From the NCBI GenBank assembly GCA_036351115.1, contig JAZBOL010000010.1, positions 20,491-84,490 of the forward strand: 64,000 nt of DNA. Reading direction: 5' to 3'. The notes under the pieces are model-generated. The model worked only from the letters and a program-made list of their open reading frames with translations. It was not told where the DNA came from and made no database searches. Shown one piece after another: positions 51,669-60,975 of the stretch (position 1 is its first letter; every line of letters starts with the position of its first letter). This DNA comes from Marinihelvus sp036351115. GTDB lineage: Bacteria; Pseudomonadota; Gammaproteobacteria; Xanthomonadales; SZUA-36. The position numbers and the translations under genes are program-made.

Positions 51669-52480
51669 ATCCCTGGGTGCTGCTCGGGCTGGGTCTTGCG
51701 GCCATTGCCCTGGCCCTGATGGTTCCCCGCTGGCGCCTCGCCCGCGCCCTCGACCGCCCGTTTCCCGATGCCTGGCGCGCGATTCTCGAGCAGAATTCCG
51801 CCTTTTATCCGAAACTCCCGGAGCCCCTGCGGGAACGCCTGCACCGGCGCATCCAGCGATTCCTCCACGAGAAACATTTCGAGGGCGCCGGCGGCCTCGA
51901 AATGAATGACGAGGTTCGGGTCACGATCGCCGGGGAGGCCTGCCTCCTGACCCTGAATCTCGGGCCGGAAGTGTTTCCCCGGTTGCGCTGGATCATCGTC
52001 TATCCCACGACCTTCATCGTGGATGGGGAGCTGTGGGTGGAGGAGGACGGTGTGATGGAGGAAGGTCCCCGCGACATGCTCGGGGAATCCTGGAACAACG
52101 GCCGGGTGATCCTCGCCTGGGATTCGGTGCTGCACGGGGCGCGGCGGATCGGCGACGGGGAAAACGTGGTGTTGCACGAGTTCGCCCACCAGCTCGACGG
52201 GGAAAGCGGCGCGACGGATGGCGCGCCGCTGCTCGGCAATACCCCCGCGCTCCGGGGGTGGGCCGAGGTGCTTTCGGAAGAATTCCTCAGGCTGCGGCAC
52301 GACGCCTTCTTCGGCCGAGAAGGTCTGATCGACGAATACGGCGCGACCAATCCGGCGGAGTTTTTCGCCGTCGCGACGGAGACCTTCTTCGAGCGTCCCC
52401 GGGAGATGGCCCGTCATCATCGTCCGCTGTTCGACATGCTGCGCACCTTTTACCGTATTGACCCGAGGGACTGGCACTAG
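51665..52480 (+). CDS. mtfA: MtfA-type zinc metallopeptidase
   Basis: GTG 51665 gives 271 residues. An N-terminal membrane segment (WVLLGLGLAAIALALMVP) is followed by the MtfA core: YPTTFIVDGELWVEEDGV, ESWNNGRVILAWDSVLHGAR, VVLHEFAHQLDGESGATDG (HExxH) and NPAEFFAVATETFFERP. In E. coli MtfA is cytosolic and titrates the repressor Mlc; the membrane segment is an extra. Mlc is not in view. Confidence 0.93.
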   Translation: MNPWVLLGLGLAAIALALMVPRWRLARALDRPFPDAWRAILEQNSAFYPKLPEPLRERLHRRIQRFLHEKHFEGAGGLEMNDEVRVTIAGEACLLTLNLGPEVFPRLRWIIVYPTTFIVDGELWVEEDGVMEEGPRDMLGESWNNGRVILAWDSVLHGARRIGDGENVVLHEFAHQLDGESGATDGAPLLGNTPALRGWAEVLSEEFLRLRHDAFFGREGLIDEYGATNPAEFFAVATETFFERPREMARHHRPLFDMLRTFYRIDPRDWH

Positions 52481-52531
52481 GCACCCGCTGGATCGGCCGG
52501 GGCTGGGGCTGCCGTCACGAGGCCGCTTGTT

Positions 52532-52537
52532 TATACT
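52532..52537 (+). promoter_or_regulatory. -10-like TATACT before icd
   Basis: It lies 70 bases before the icd start in the only A+T-rich patch of that intergenic region. No clear -35. Confidence 0.4.
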
Positions 52538-52606
52538 CCCGCACGGCAGGCAAGCCCCGCACCAGCCGACCTGGAAAACAAAGCTCACAGGGACCGAAGG
52601 ATACCC

Positions 52607-54832
52607 ATGGAAAAGAACCGGATCATCTACACCCTGACGGACGAGGCGCCGGCCCTGGCGACTTACTCGCTGCTGCCGATCGTCAACGCCTTCTGTGCAC
52701 CCGCCGGGGTCAGGCTCGAAACCCGCGACATCAGCCTGTCCGGTCGGATCCTCGCCAATTTCGCGGATCACCTCGCGCCGGAGCAGCGTATCGACGACGC
52801 CCTGGCGGAGCTCGGCGCGCTGGCCAGGACCCCCGAGGCCAACATCATCAAGCTGCCGAACATCAGTGCCTCCGTGCCCCAGCTCAAGGCGGCCATCGAC
52901 GAGCTGCAATCGAAAGGCTTCGCCGTGCCGAGCTACCCCGAGGAGCCGTCGAACGACGCCGAGCGGGAGATTGCCCGGCGCTATGCCCGGGTCCTGGGCA
53001 GCGCCGTGAACCCGGTCCTGCGCGAGGGAAATTCGGACCGCCGGGTGGCGGCGCCGGTCAAGGCCTATGCGAAGGCGAACCCGCATCGCATGGGCGAGTG
53101 GAGCAGTGAATCCCGGTCCCGCGTCCTGCACATGGAGCAGGGCGATTTCTACGGCAGTGAGCAGTCCCGGGTCATGGAGCATGCCGGCGATGTCCGCATC
53201 GAATGGGTCGGGCCCGATGGTGAGGTCAGGCCGCTGCGCGACCCGGTTTCCCTGCTCGAGGGCGAGGTGATCGACGTCGCCGTGATGAGCCGCGGGGCGC
53301 TCGTCGAATTCTTCGAGCACTCCATCGACCTCGCCCAGGACGCGGATGTGCTCCTGTCCCTGCACCTGAAAGCCACCATGATGAAGGTGTCTGACCCGAT
53401 CATGTTCGGGCACGCGGTAAAGGCTTATTACGCGGAGGTTTTCGAGCGGTACGGAGACCGCCTCGAAGCGATCGGCGTCGATCCGAACAACGGCATCGGT
53501 GACCTGTATCAGCGCGTCATCGACCTGCCGGACGAGGAGCGGGCGGAACTGGAGGGCGCGGTGCGCGCGGTGTACCGCCACCGGCCCCGGCTCGCCATGG
53601 TGGATTCGGATCGGGGCATCACCAACCTCCACGTGCCCAGCGACGTCATCATCGACGCTTCCATGCCGGCCTGCCTGCGCAGTTCCGGGCAGATGTGGGG
53701 GCCGGACGGCCAGCTGCATGACACCTTCGCCATGATTCCCGACCGGTGCTATGCGGGGATTTACCAGGCCGTCTTCGACGACTGCCGCCGTCATGGCGCC
53801 TTCGATCCACGCACCATGGGCAATGTCGCCAACGTCGGCCTCATGGCGCAGAAGGCGGAGGAATACGGTTCCCACGACAAGACCTTCGAAATCGAAGCCG
53901 CCGGGAAGGTTCGCGTCGCCCTGGACGACGGCACGGTGCTCATGGAGCACGCGGTGGAACAGGGTGACATCTGGCGCATGTGCCAAACGAAGGATCTGCC
54001 GATCCGGGACTGGGTGCGCCTCGCGGTCAGCCGGGCGCGGGCCACGGGTTCGACGGCCCTGTTCTGGCTCGACCCGCAGCGGGCCCACGACGCCAACCTG
54101 ATCGACAAGGTCCGGGCGTACCTGCCGGAGCACGACACGGAGGGGCTCGACATCCGCATCCTCTCCCCGGTGGAGGCCATGGCGGAGACCCTGGCGGGCA
54201 TTCGCGAAGGCAGGGACTTCATCTCGGTCACCGGCAACGTGCTGCGGGATTACCTGACCGATCTTTTTCCGATTCTCGAACTCGGCACGTCGGCGAAAAT
54301 GCTTTCCATCGTTCCCCTGCTCAACGGGGGTGGCCTGTACGAGACCGGGGCCGGAGGCTCGGCGCCGAAGCACGTGCAGCAGTTCATCGCCGAGAATCAC
54401 CTGCGCTGGGACTCCCTCGGCGAATTCCTTGCCCTGCAGGTGTCCCTGGCGGACCTCGCGGAGGACACGGACAATGCTGCAGCCGCCGTGCTGGCCCGGG
54501 CGCTGGACACGGCCAACGCGCGATACCTGAAGGAAGGGCGGGCTCCGTCCCGGAAATCCGGCCAGCTCGGCACCCGGGGCAGCCATTTCTACCTGGCGCT
54601 GTACTGGGCCGAAGCCCTGGCGGAGCAGGACGACGACGCCGAGCTCAAGGCGCGCTTCACGCCGGTGGCCGAGGCGCTGCGACGCAACGCGGACGCCATC
54701 GTGGCCGAGCTCAACGGCATCCAGGGCGTCGCGGTGGACCTGGCGGGGTACTACCGCCCCGATGAGCGCAAAGCGGAAGCAGCCATGCGCCCCTGCAAGG
54801 CGTTCAACGACGTGTTGCGGTCCCTGGGCTGA
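52607..54832 (+). CDS. icd: monomeric NADP-dependent isocitrate dehydrogenase (IDH-II)
   Basis: This 741-residue protein matches the monomeric IDH class: starts IYTLTDEAPALATYSLLPI, ISASVPQLKAAIDELQSKGF, GNSDRRVAAPVKAYAKANPH, MKVSDPIMFGHAVKAYYAEV, STALFWLDPQRAHDANLIDK and GTRGSHFYLALYWAEAL. It converts isocitrate to 2-oxoglutarate in the TCA cycle as a single 80-kDa chain. An AAGGA precedes ATG 52607. Confidence 0.97.
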   Translation: MEKNRIIYTLTDEAPALATYSLLPIVNAFCAPAGVRLETRDISLSGRILANFADHLAPEQRIDDALAELGALARTPEANIIKLPNISASVPQLKAAIDELQSKGFAVPSYPEEPSNDAEREIARRYARVLGSAVNPVLREGNSDRRVAAPVKAYAKANPHRMGEWSSESRSRVLHMEQGDFYGSEQSRVMEHAGDVRIEWVGPDGEVRPLRDPVSLLEGEVIDVAVMSRGALVEFFEHSIDLAQDADVLLSLHLKATMMKVSDPIMFGHAVKAYYAEVFERYGDRLEAIGVDPNNGIGDLYQRVIDLPDEERAELEGAVRAVYRHRPRLAMVDSDRGITNLHVPSDVIIDASMPACLRSSGQMWGPDGQLHDTFAMIPDRCYAGIYQAVFDDCRRHGAFDPRTMGNVANVGLMAQKAEEYGSHDKTFEIEAAGKVRVALDDGTVLMEHAVEQGDIWRMCQTKDLPIRDWVRLAVSRARATGSTALFWLDPQRAHDANLIDKVRAYLPEHDTEGLDIRILSPVEAMAETLAGIREGRDFISVTGNVLRDYLTDLFPILELGTSAKMLSIVPLLNGGGLYETGAGGSAPKHVQQFIAENHLRWDSLGEFLALQVSLADLAEDTDNAAAAVLARALDTANARYLKEGRAPSRKSGQLGTRGSHFYLALYWAEALAEQDDDAELKARFTPVAEALRRNADAIVAELNGIQGVAVDLAGYYRPDERKAEAAMRPCKAFNDVLRSLG

Positions 54833-54838
54833 GGGCGT

Positions 54839-55714
54839 TCAGGGCGAAGGCGTGGCCTGCATGACAGGCACCGCCGGGGTGTCGCGGTGGCGAAACCCGT
54901 CGAGGGAAAAGCGCACCTCGTCACTGATGTCCTTGAGCATGAGAAATTCCCCCTCCCACCGGGCCTGGAGCTCCGTCGGCACAACCCAGCCATCCTGGTG
55001 TTCGAAACGGAACACCAGGTTGACCGAGTCGATGCGTACACCCAGAGCGGGACGCAACGTGTCCGTGTTCCAGAGGCGAACCTCGCGAATCCAGGCCGGT
55101 TCCGCATCATCGACCACCAGCAGGTCCCCTTCGAGGGCGGCGAACAGCTTTTCCCGGCGACCGTCCGGGGTCTGCATGGCGTAAGCGAAGCGCTGCGCAC
55201 CGCCTTCGCTGCCAAGGGACTGCACGCTGTCCGGTACGATCACCCGAACCCAGTTCTCGTTGTCGGCCCGCTCGTCCGCGTCGGAGTGGTCCGCCCGGTC
55301 TTTCTCGTAGTCACGCCGTTCCTCGTCCGTGGGTTCGCGCCCGTCGATGCTGACAAGCTGCCAGTGTGCTTCGCCGGGCAGGGTCGGATCGTGCCGGTCC
55401 ACCAGCGTGCGCTCCTCGCCGTGGCGGGTACGCAGGTAATGCCACTCTTCCAGGTCCGTGGCCGTAGAATAGAGCAGGGCGTCACGGAACAGGGGCGGGG
55501 TGTCCGCCAGGGCGTCCCGGGCTGCTTTGACGAACGCCTCGCGCTCGGCGGATGTCGATTCGATGCGGGCCGGTGACGGGCCGGCGCTGCCCGTCCTGAC
55601 CCCCGTTTCCGGGTTCGTGCCGGCCGGAAACGCAGCGATGGGCGCGAGGAACGCCAGGGAAAGGCCCAGGGCCGCCGCCGGTCCTGTCAATCGATGTCGC
55701 AACGTGTGATTCAT
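54839..55714 (-). CDS. secreted protein of unknown function
   Basis: This 291-residue product has a signal peptide (about 1-31, ending AAFPAG). The mature part is acidic and Trp-rich in places (LEEWHYLRTRHGEER, GEAHWQLVSIDGREPTDEER, GWVVPTELQARWEGEFLMLK). The repeated beta-strand pattern and final segment EVRFSLDGFRHRDTPAV suggest a beta-rich fold reminiscent of lipoprotein carriers, but I recognise no family. TAAACT ends six bases before ATG 55714, so the transcript may be leaderless. Confidence 0.72.
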   Translation of the reverse strand: MNHTLRHRLTGPAAALGLSLAFLAPIAAFPAGTNPETGVRTGSAGPSPARIESTSAEREAFVKAARDALADTPPLFRDALLYSTATDLEEWHYLRTRHGEERTLVDRHDPTLPGEAHWQLVSIDGREPTDEERRDYEKDRADHSDADERADNENWVRVIVPDSVQSLGSEGGAQRFAYAMQTPDGRREKLFAALEGDLLVVDDAEPAWIREVRLWNTDTLRPALGVRIDSVNLVFRFEHQDGWVVPTELQARWEGEFLMLKDISDEVRFSLDGFRHRDTPAVPVMQATPSP

Positions 55715-55720
55715 GGCAAC

Positions 55721-55726
55721 AGTTTA
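55721..55726 (-). promoter_or_regulatory. -10-like TAAACT before the secreted protein gene
   Basis: On the minus strand TAAACT ends six bases before the ATG at 55714; transcription would start at about the first coding base. Confidence 0.3.
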
Positions 55727-55879
55727 GTCCGGCAACATGACCGTTTCGTCAAAGCGACAGCGACTTTGGGACGCCCGGGCTGTTCAGCTATGGTTCAGCA
55801 GGCGCGCGACAGACTGGGGCCGCGCTGGAAAGGAAAGATCACCGCAACAGGACATCCGCGAAAAGGAGTGGAAGCTGAC

Positions 55880-56578
55880 ATGGACACGAGAAACCCGGCT
55901 CTGAAAACTTCGGCTTTGAAAACGTCGGCTTTGAAAACCCCGGCTTTGAGAACCGCTTTTGTGACCGTACTGCTGACCCTCGTCGCAGGCTGCGCCAGTA
56001 CGACCGATCCGAACGATCCCTATGGAAAAACCAAGCAGGGCGCCATGATCGGCGCTGCCGTCGGCGCCGTCGCCGGCCTCTTCGTTGGTGACGGGGAGCT
56101 CGACGAGGTGCTGGGCGGCGCGGCCGTCGGTGCGGGGGTCGGCGCCGGCATCGGCGTTTACATGGACAAGCAGCAGGAGGAAATCGAGCAGATCGAGGGC
56201 GTCGAGGTCGAACGCGTCGACGAGGACACACTGAATGTCAGCTTCGACAGCGACATCCTGTTCGATGTCGATTCCTCCACCCTGTCCTGGCAATCGCGTG
56301 ATGAGCTGAACCAGTTCGCCGACGTCATGAACCGTTACCCCAAGACCGCCATCCTCGTTCAGGGCCACACGGACTCAACCGGCAGTGACAGTTACAACCA
56401 GGCCCTGTCTGAACGGCGCGCCAACGCGGTGGTCGATCACCTGTCCTTCGAGGGAGTGGCGCCGGATCGCATGGCCGCGATCGGCTACGGAGAGCGTCAT
56501 CCCGTCGCGGGCAACGACAGTGAGTGGGGCCGGGCGCAGAACCGGCGGGTGAATATCCTGGTCCGCGGCAAATCCTGA
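55880..56578 (+). CDS. OmpA-family lipoprotein (YiaD-like) with glycine-zipper region
   Basis: ATG 55880 follows AAAGGAG and gives 232 residues. The N-terminus has three tandem ALKT units before the lipobox (LTLVAGC, Cys near 36). A Gly-zipper stretch (GAMIGAAVGAVAGLFVGDGE, GAAVGAGVGAGIGVYMD) precedes an OmpA domain: ILVQGHTDSTGSDSYNQALS, RANAVVDHL, AIGYGERHPVAGN and NRRVNILV. It anchors to the outer membrane and binds peptidoglycan. The signal repeat comes from a 15-bp tandem repeat. Confidence 0.93.
   Translation: MDTRNPALKTSALKTSALKTPALRTAFVTVLLTLVAGCASTTDPNDPYGKTKQGAMIGAAVGAVAGLFVGDGELDEVLGGAAVGAGVGAGIGVYMDKQQEEIEQIEGVEVERVDEDTLNVSFDSDILFDVDSSTLSWQSRDELNQFADVMNRYPKTAILVQGHTDSTGSDSYNQALSERRANAVVDHLSFEGVAPDRMAAIGYGERHPVAGNDSEWGRAQNRRVNILVRGKS
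55901..55955 (+). repeat. 15-bp tandem repeats in the signal-peptide coding region
   Basis: Unit CGGCTTTGAAAAC plus two variable bases occurs about three and a half times, encoding (A/S)ALKT units. Copies differ by one to three bases. Confidence 0.85.
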
Positions 56579-56623
56579 CAGACATTCCGGCAGTTGACGG
56601 TGGGGTCGCCGCCGTCGCTGCCC

Positions 56624-56629
56624 TATAAT
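56624..56629 (+). promoter_or_regulatory. -10 consensus TATAAT just before recQ
   Basis: Perfect TATAAT ends eight bases before ATG 56638. TTGACG occurs further up but 24 bases away, too far for a normal -35. A leaderless mRNA, or initiation at GTG 56713, would explain it. Confidence 0.5.
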
Positions 56630-56637
56630 CGGTCGGC

Positions 56638-58512
56638 ATGTCGACGCTGCCGCTGTCCTTCTCTGACTCGCCTTCCTCTGACGCGACTTCTGACCCGATT
56701 CCCGACCCGGCGGTGGCATCGAGCACCCCGCTCGAGACCCTGCGCAAGGTTTTCGGACTCAAGTCTTTCCGGCCGCTCCAGCAGGACATCATCGAGGGTG
56801 TCATCCGGGGCGAAGACGCTTTCGTCCTCATGCCCACCGGCGGAGGGAAATCCCTGTGCTACCAGCTGCCCGCCCTGCATCGGAGCGGTGTGGCCCTGGT
56901 GGTTTCCCCGCTGATTTCCCTCATGCAGGACCAGGTCGATGCGCTCCGGGCGAACGGCGTCCAGGCGGCCATGCTGAATTCCTCCCTCGACGCCGCGGCG
57001 CGCCGCACCGTCGAGGCGGACCTGGGCGCCGGCAAGCTCGACCTGCTGTATGTTTCGCCCGAGCGGGCCCTGTCTCCGGGCTTTCTTCGCCGCCTCGACG
57101 CCCTGGACATCGCGCTGCTCGCCATCGACGAAGCGCACTGTGTCTCCCAGTGGGGGCACGATTTTCGTCCCGAGTACGCCGGCCTGGGAGAGTTGCGACA
57201 GCGGCTGCCGGGGACACCACTCATCGCCCTGACGGCCACGGCGGATCCACAAACCCGGGACGACATCGTGGCCGTGCTCGGCCTCGAAGGTGCCCGCCTG
57301 TTCGCGACCAGCTTCGATCGGCCGAACATTCGTTACACGGTGCTGGAAAAACACCAGCCCCGGCAACAGTTGCTGCGTTTTCTCGACGGCCAGCAGGGCG
57401 CCTCCGGCATCGTTTACTGCCTGTCACGGCGTCGCGTGGAGGAGGTGGCCGAGGTGCTCCGGGCCCAGGGCCTGAAGGCGGCGGCCTACCACGCGGGCAT
57501 GGCCTCGGAACGTCGGCGGCAGGTCCAGGCGCAATTTCTCCGGGACGAACTGGAGATCGTCGTCGCCACGGTGGCCTTCGGCATGGGCATCGACAAGCCC
57601 AATGTCCGCTTCGTGGTGCACTACGACCTGCCGCGCCATCTCGAAGGGTACTACCAGGAAACGGGGCGTGCCGGCCGCGATGGCCTGGCGGCCGAGGCGC
57701 TGTTGCTGTTCGGCACCCAGGACGTGGCGTCCGCGCGCTACCAGATCGGCCAGGCCGGTAACGACCGGCAGCGCCGCATCGAGTCCCACAAGCTCAATGC
57801 AATGGTCGGGTTTGCCGAGAGCCTGACCTGTCGTCGCCAGGTGCTGCTCGGCTACCTGGGCGAAGCAGGCGCCCCAGCCTGTGGCAACTGCGATGTATGC
57901 CTCGAGCCACCGGAGCGATTCGACGGGACGGAAGCGGCGCGCAAGGTGCTGTCCTGCGTGTACCGGGTGGGACAACGCTTCGGGCTGCGGCATGTCGTCG
58001 ACGTGTTGCGCGGTTCGGTGAACGAACGGGTGCAGCGTTACGGCCACGAACGTCTCAGCACCTACGGCATCGGCGCCGAACATTCCGCCGCCACCTGGCA
58101 GTCGATTGTCCGTCAGCTGATTCATCGTGGCTACCTGGTGCAGGACATCGCCGACTACTCCGTGCTGCGGCTGACCCCCGAGTCGAAAGCCGTGCTGCTG
58201 GGTGAGGAGCGGGTCGAGCTCGCCATGCCCCGGGTCAGGACCCGCAGCACGGGCAAGAAATCCCGTGCCCTGGCGGACCTGGATCCGGCGGACCAGGCGC
58301 TGTTCGAGGCGCTGCGCGCGGTTCGCAAGCAGCTCGCTGAGGAGCGGGGAGTGCCGCCCTACGTCATCTTCGGTGATGCAACGCTCATCGACCTTTGCCG
58401 GCGCCGGCCCGCGTCACCGGAGGACTTTCTCGAGGTGAACGGCGTAGGCGCCGTCAAGCTCGAACGCTTTGGCGACATTTTTCTCTCAGCAATCGCCGAT
58501 CACCGCGGCTGA
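56638..58512 (+). CDS. recQ: ATP-dependent DNA helicase RecQ
   Basis: ATG 56638 gives 624 residues with a Ser/Asp/Pro-rich start; GTG 56713 would give 599, closer to usual. Helicase motifs: LMPTGGGKSLCYQLPAL (I), VVSPLISLMQDQ, AIDEAHCVSQWGHDFR (DEAH), VATVAFGMGIDKPNVRFVVH, YYQETGRAGRDG (VI). A zinc site includes CGNCDVC, winged helix follows, and HRDC is at the end (EVNGVGAVKLERFGDIFL). RecQ unwinds DNA in recombination repair. Its end overlaps the convergent acylase gene by 13 bases. Confidence 0.96.
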   Translation: MSTLPLSFSDSPSSDATSDPIPDPAVASSTPLETLRKVFGLKSFRPLQQDIIEGVIRGEDAFVLMPTGGGKSLCYQLPALHRSGVALVVSPLISLMQDQVDALRANGVQAAMLNSSLDAAARRTVEADLGAGKLDLLYVSPERALSPGFLRRLDALDIALLAIDEAHCVSQWGHDFRPEYAGLGELRQRLPGTPLIALTATADPQTRDDIVAVLGLEGARLFATSFDRPNIRYTVLEKHQPRQQLLRFLDGQQGASGIVYCLSRRRVEEVAEVLRAQGLKAAAYHAGMASERRRQVQAQFLRDELEIVVATVAFGMGIDKPNVRFVVHYDLPRHLEGYYQETGRAGRDGLAAEALLLFGTQDVASARYQIGQAGNDRQRRIESHKLNAMVGFAESLTCRRQVLLGYLGEAGAPACGNCDVCLEPPERFDGTEAARKVLSCVYRVGQRFGLRHVVDVLRGSVNERVQRYGHERLSTYGIGAEHSAATWQSIVRQLIHRGYLVQDIADYSVLRLTPESKAVLLGEERVELAMPRVRTRSTGKKSRALADLDPADQALFEALRAVRKQLAEERGVPPYVIFGDATLIDLCRRRPASPEDFLEVNGVGAVKLERFGDIFLSAIADHRG

Positions 58513-60902
58513 ATTTCGAGCTCGTGCCGGGGCGGTCCCGGCAGCCAGGTCGACTTGCGGCCTTCCACCCAGTCCTCGTGCCCGGCGCTGAAGAACGGCG
58601 ACAGGGGATGGGCGCTTTGACCGGCGGGCATGTGGAAATAACCCTCCGCTTCCCGGCCCGGGCTGACCCCGAAACGCTGGGACGCGCCGAAGGTGCTGCC
58701 CTGGACCCGGGGCAGGTAGGAATCACCGCTCATGGGGGTGTCCGGCAGCTTCAGCCGTGCTCCGAAGACGGGTATGGCGCCGGCCAGCGGGTGCTCGATG
58801 CGCAGCCGGTTCCGTTCGCCCCAGGTGTCGTTGGCGAGCGTGCCGTCGGCGCCCAGGCTATCGATCACGTGGAGGAGGGCATCCCGCTCCAGCGCCGCCC
58901 AGCTGGTGAAGTCCGGATTGAGCAGGTGGGCAGGCCGGGCCTCCAGCAGCGTCCAGGCGGGGGTTTCGAAATGCCGGCTCACCCACCGGAACCGAAACTC
59001 CGGATCGTGCTGGCGAAGCAGGGTTTCCAGGGGGGCGCCCACGCGTTCCAGGGTTGCGAGACGAAAGCCCCGGACCAGGCGATACCCTACATCGTCCGCC
59101 GAGGCTCGGCCGGACCAGTTTTCGATGAATCGGCGCGCCTCATCCACCAGCGCTGTGTCCGTCACGGCTTGCGACCCGCCCGCTTCGAGCAGGGCCGGAT
59201 CCGCGAAACGTCGAAGCGCCCGCTCGCGCCAGCGATTCAGGAACCGGGCCTCGTCGTCGAGCTGGAGTGCGAGCATGTCGTCCACGTCCGCGGTGTCCAG
59301 GGACATCAGGCGGTCTCGAATCTGTTGCTGGCGGGCGCCGAGGGCGGCGCCGTAGAAGCCCATCTTTTTGAACAGCTCACCGGAAACAACCCGGGCGTTG
59401 GCGGTCCAGAGCCGCCCGGTTTCCGGATTGACAAGGCTCGGGTGGTCTCCCGCACCCGCGGCGCCGTAGTAGCCGTCCCAGGATCGCTGCCCATCGTGCC
59501 AGGGACCGGGCAACTGGCCGTCGAAGCCCTGGCGACGCGGAACCGGGCCGGCGATGGTCCAGGCGATGTTACCGTCCGCGTCACCCAGCACGAGATTCTG
59601 CTGGGGAATGCCGAACAGGAAAGCGCCGGCGACCGGTGAGCGAACGTCTTCGGCGAGTTCCAGGGCGGTCACGTTGAGGTTGGCGCCTTCCGGATCATGG
59701 GCGGTCCAGCGCAGCGCGAGCAGGCGTCCCCGGTGATCGGAACCGATGACCGGCCCCCAGACCGTTTCCCGAACGAGCAACCGCTCTGCCGCTCCATCCT
59801 TGACCTCAATGCGCTCCTCGGTCTCACGAAAGGGCAACCAGCCGGCCGGTCCGCGGTACCGGTCGCCGTCTTCATCGACCTCGAGTTCGATGACGTCGAT
59901 CCAGTCGCCCTGCGTGTTCGTGAAGCCCCAGGCCACCCGCTCGTTGCTGCCGACCACGAGAAACGGCAAGCCGGGCAGGGTGGCGCCGCCGACGGATCGT
60001 CCCGTGCGGGGGTCGTTCCAGTAAGCGCGGTACCAGATGTTCGGGATGCCGTGTCCCAGGTGCATGTCGTCAGCCACGAGCGCGCCGCCGTGCGTGGTGA
60101 GCGCACCGCTGACGGCCCAGTTGTTGCTGCCGGGCACCTCGTCGGCCTCTGCGAAGGAGGAACGGACCAGCGCGGCGCCGGGGTTTGGCAGGGGCGGCAG
60201 CGGCGTCTCCGGGACGGGCAGCTCCTCGAACGCTTCGCCGAAGAGTGGTGCGTCCCAGCGGCCGCCCTGCTGCGTGAAGAAGGCAAACAGGTCGGCGGGC
60301 AGCACGTCGTGCATGAGACCGATTCCGCGCTCATGGCGTCCCTCGGCGTCCTGGAGTCGAAGAATCATGGTGAACAGGGTCAGGTAGGCGTCCTCGCTGC
60401 GCCAGGGTTCGGGGTCCGCGCCGAGCAGCGTGTACTCGAACGGCGCCCGATCCAGGCTCGCCAGTCCGGCGTTGACGCCGTCCCGGTAGGCGCCGATCAA
60501 CCGCTGCACACCCGGTGAAGCGAGTTCGAGGTTTCGCCGGGCCCGGGCGCGGAAACGATGCAGCCGGTGGGTGCGATCGACTGCGATCGCCCGGTCACCG
60601 AACAGGGCGGCCAGTTCACCCGCCGCATTCCGTCGCTGCAGATCCATCTGGAAGAAGCGGTCCTGGGCGTGCGCAAAACCCAGCCCGAAGGCGATGTCGG
60701 CGCGGTTCTGGCCCTGCACCGTGAGGAGTCCCTGCGCGTCACGATGCAGACGAACCGGTGCTTCGAGGCCGGTCGCGGTCACCGTTCCGTCGAGTCGTGG
60801 CAGGCTGCCCCGAAGCCAGATGGCGCCCAGCACGACGAGCAGGGCGGTCAGCGCCAGGAGAAACGCGGCGCCGAGGCCAAGCCAGCGAATGCGTCGTGTC
60901 AT
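58500..60902 (-). CDS. penicillin acylase family N-terminal nucleophile hydrolase
   Basis: This 800-residue protein has an N-terminal membrane/signal segment (FLLALTALLVVLGAIWL). The alpha chain contains GLGFAHAQDRFFQMDLQRRN. The autocleavage site is before Ser in PGSNNWAVSGALT (near residue 262), whose Ser becomes the N-terminal nucleophile. VVGSNERVAWGFTNTQGDW and the C-terminal GQSAHPLSPFFSAGHEDW are family features. These periplasmic enzymes cut amide bonds, in some bacteria acyl-homoserine lactones; the substrate here is unknown. Confidence 0.93.
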   Translation of the reverse strand: MTRRIRWLGLGAAFLLALTALLVVLGAIWLRGSLPRLDGTVTATGLEAPVRLHRDAQGLLTVQGQNRADIAFGLGFAHAQDRFFQMDLQRRNAAGELAALFGDRAIAVDRTHRLHRFRARARRNLELASPGVQRLIGAYRDGVNAGLASLDRAPFEYTLLGADPEPWRSEDAYLTLFTMILRLQDAEGRHERGIGLMHDVLPADLFAFFTQQGGRWDAPLFGEAFEELPVPETPLPPLPNPGAALVRSSFAEADEVPGSNNWAVSGALTTHGGALVADDMHLGHGIPNIWYRAYWNDPRTGRSVGGATLPGLPFLVVGSNERVAWGFTNTQGDWIDVIELEVDEDGDRYRGPAGWLPFRETEERIEVKDGAAERLLVRETVWGPVIGSDHRGRLLALRWTAHDPEGANLNVTALELAEDVRSPVAGAFLFGIPQQNLVLGDADGNIAWTIAGPVPRRQGFDGQLPGPWHDGQRSWDGYYGAAGAGDHPSLVNPETGRLWTANARVVSGELFKKMGFYGAALGARQQQIRDRLMSLDTADVDDMLALQLDDEARFLNRWRERALRRFADPALLEAGGSQAVTDTALVDEARRFIENWSGRASADDVGYRLVRGFRLATLERVGAPLETLLRQHDPEFRFRWVSRHFETPAWTLLEARPAHLLNPDFTSWAALERDALLHVIDSLGADGTLANDTWGERNRLRIEHPLAGAIPVFGARLKLPDTPMSGDSYLPRVQGSTFGASQRFGVSPGREAEGYFHMPAGQSAHPLSPFFSAGHEDWVEGRKSTWLPGPPRHELEIQPR

Positions 60903-60963
60903 GGTTTGTTTTCCGGGGTGGAGACGCGCCTAGCGTACCAATTTCGGGCACCGGAAAAGACTC

Positions 60964-60969
60964 TACAAT
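60964..60969 (+). promoter_or_regulatory. -10-like TACAAT just before arfB
   Basis: TACAAT ends six bases before ATG 60976, so transcription would start at about the start codon. No Shine-Dalgarno is visible. Confidence 0.4.
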
Positions 60970-60975
60970 TCATGC

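Noticed and set aside
51509..54586. Long minus-strand open frame of 1025 codons across icd and mtfA
   Set aside because: It is the mirror frame of strongly coding plus-strand genes with clear families and gives a His/Arg/Gly-rich product without any motif. High G+C makes such frames common.
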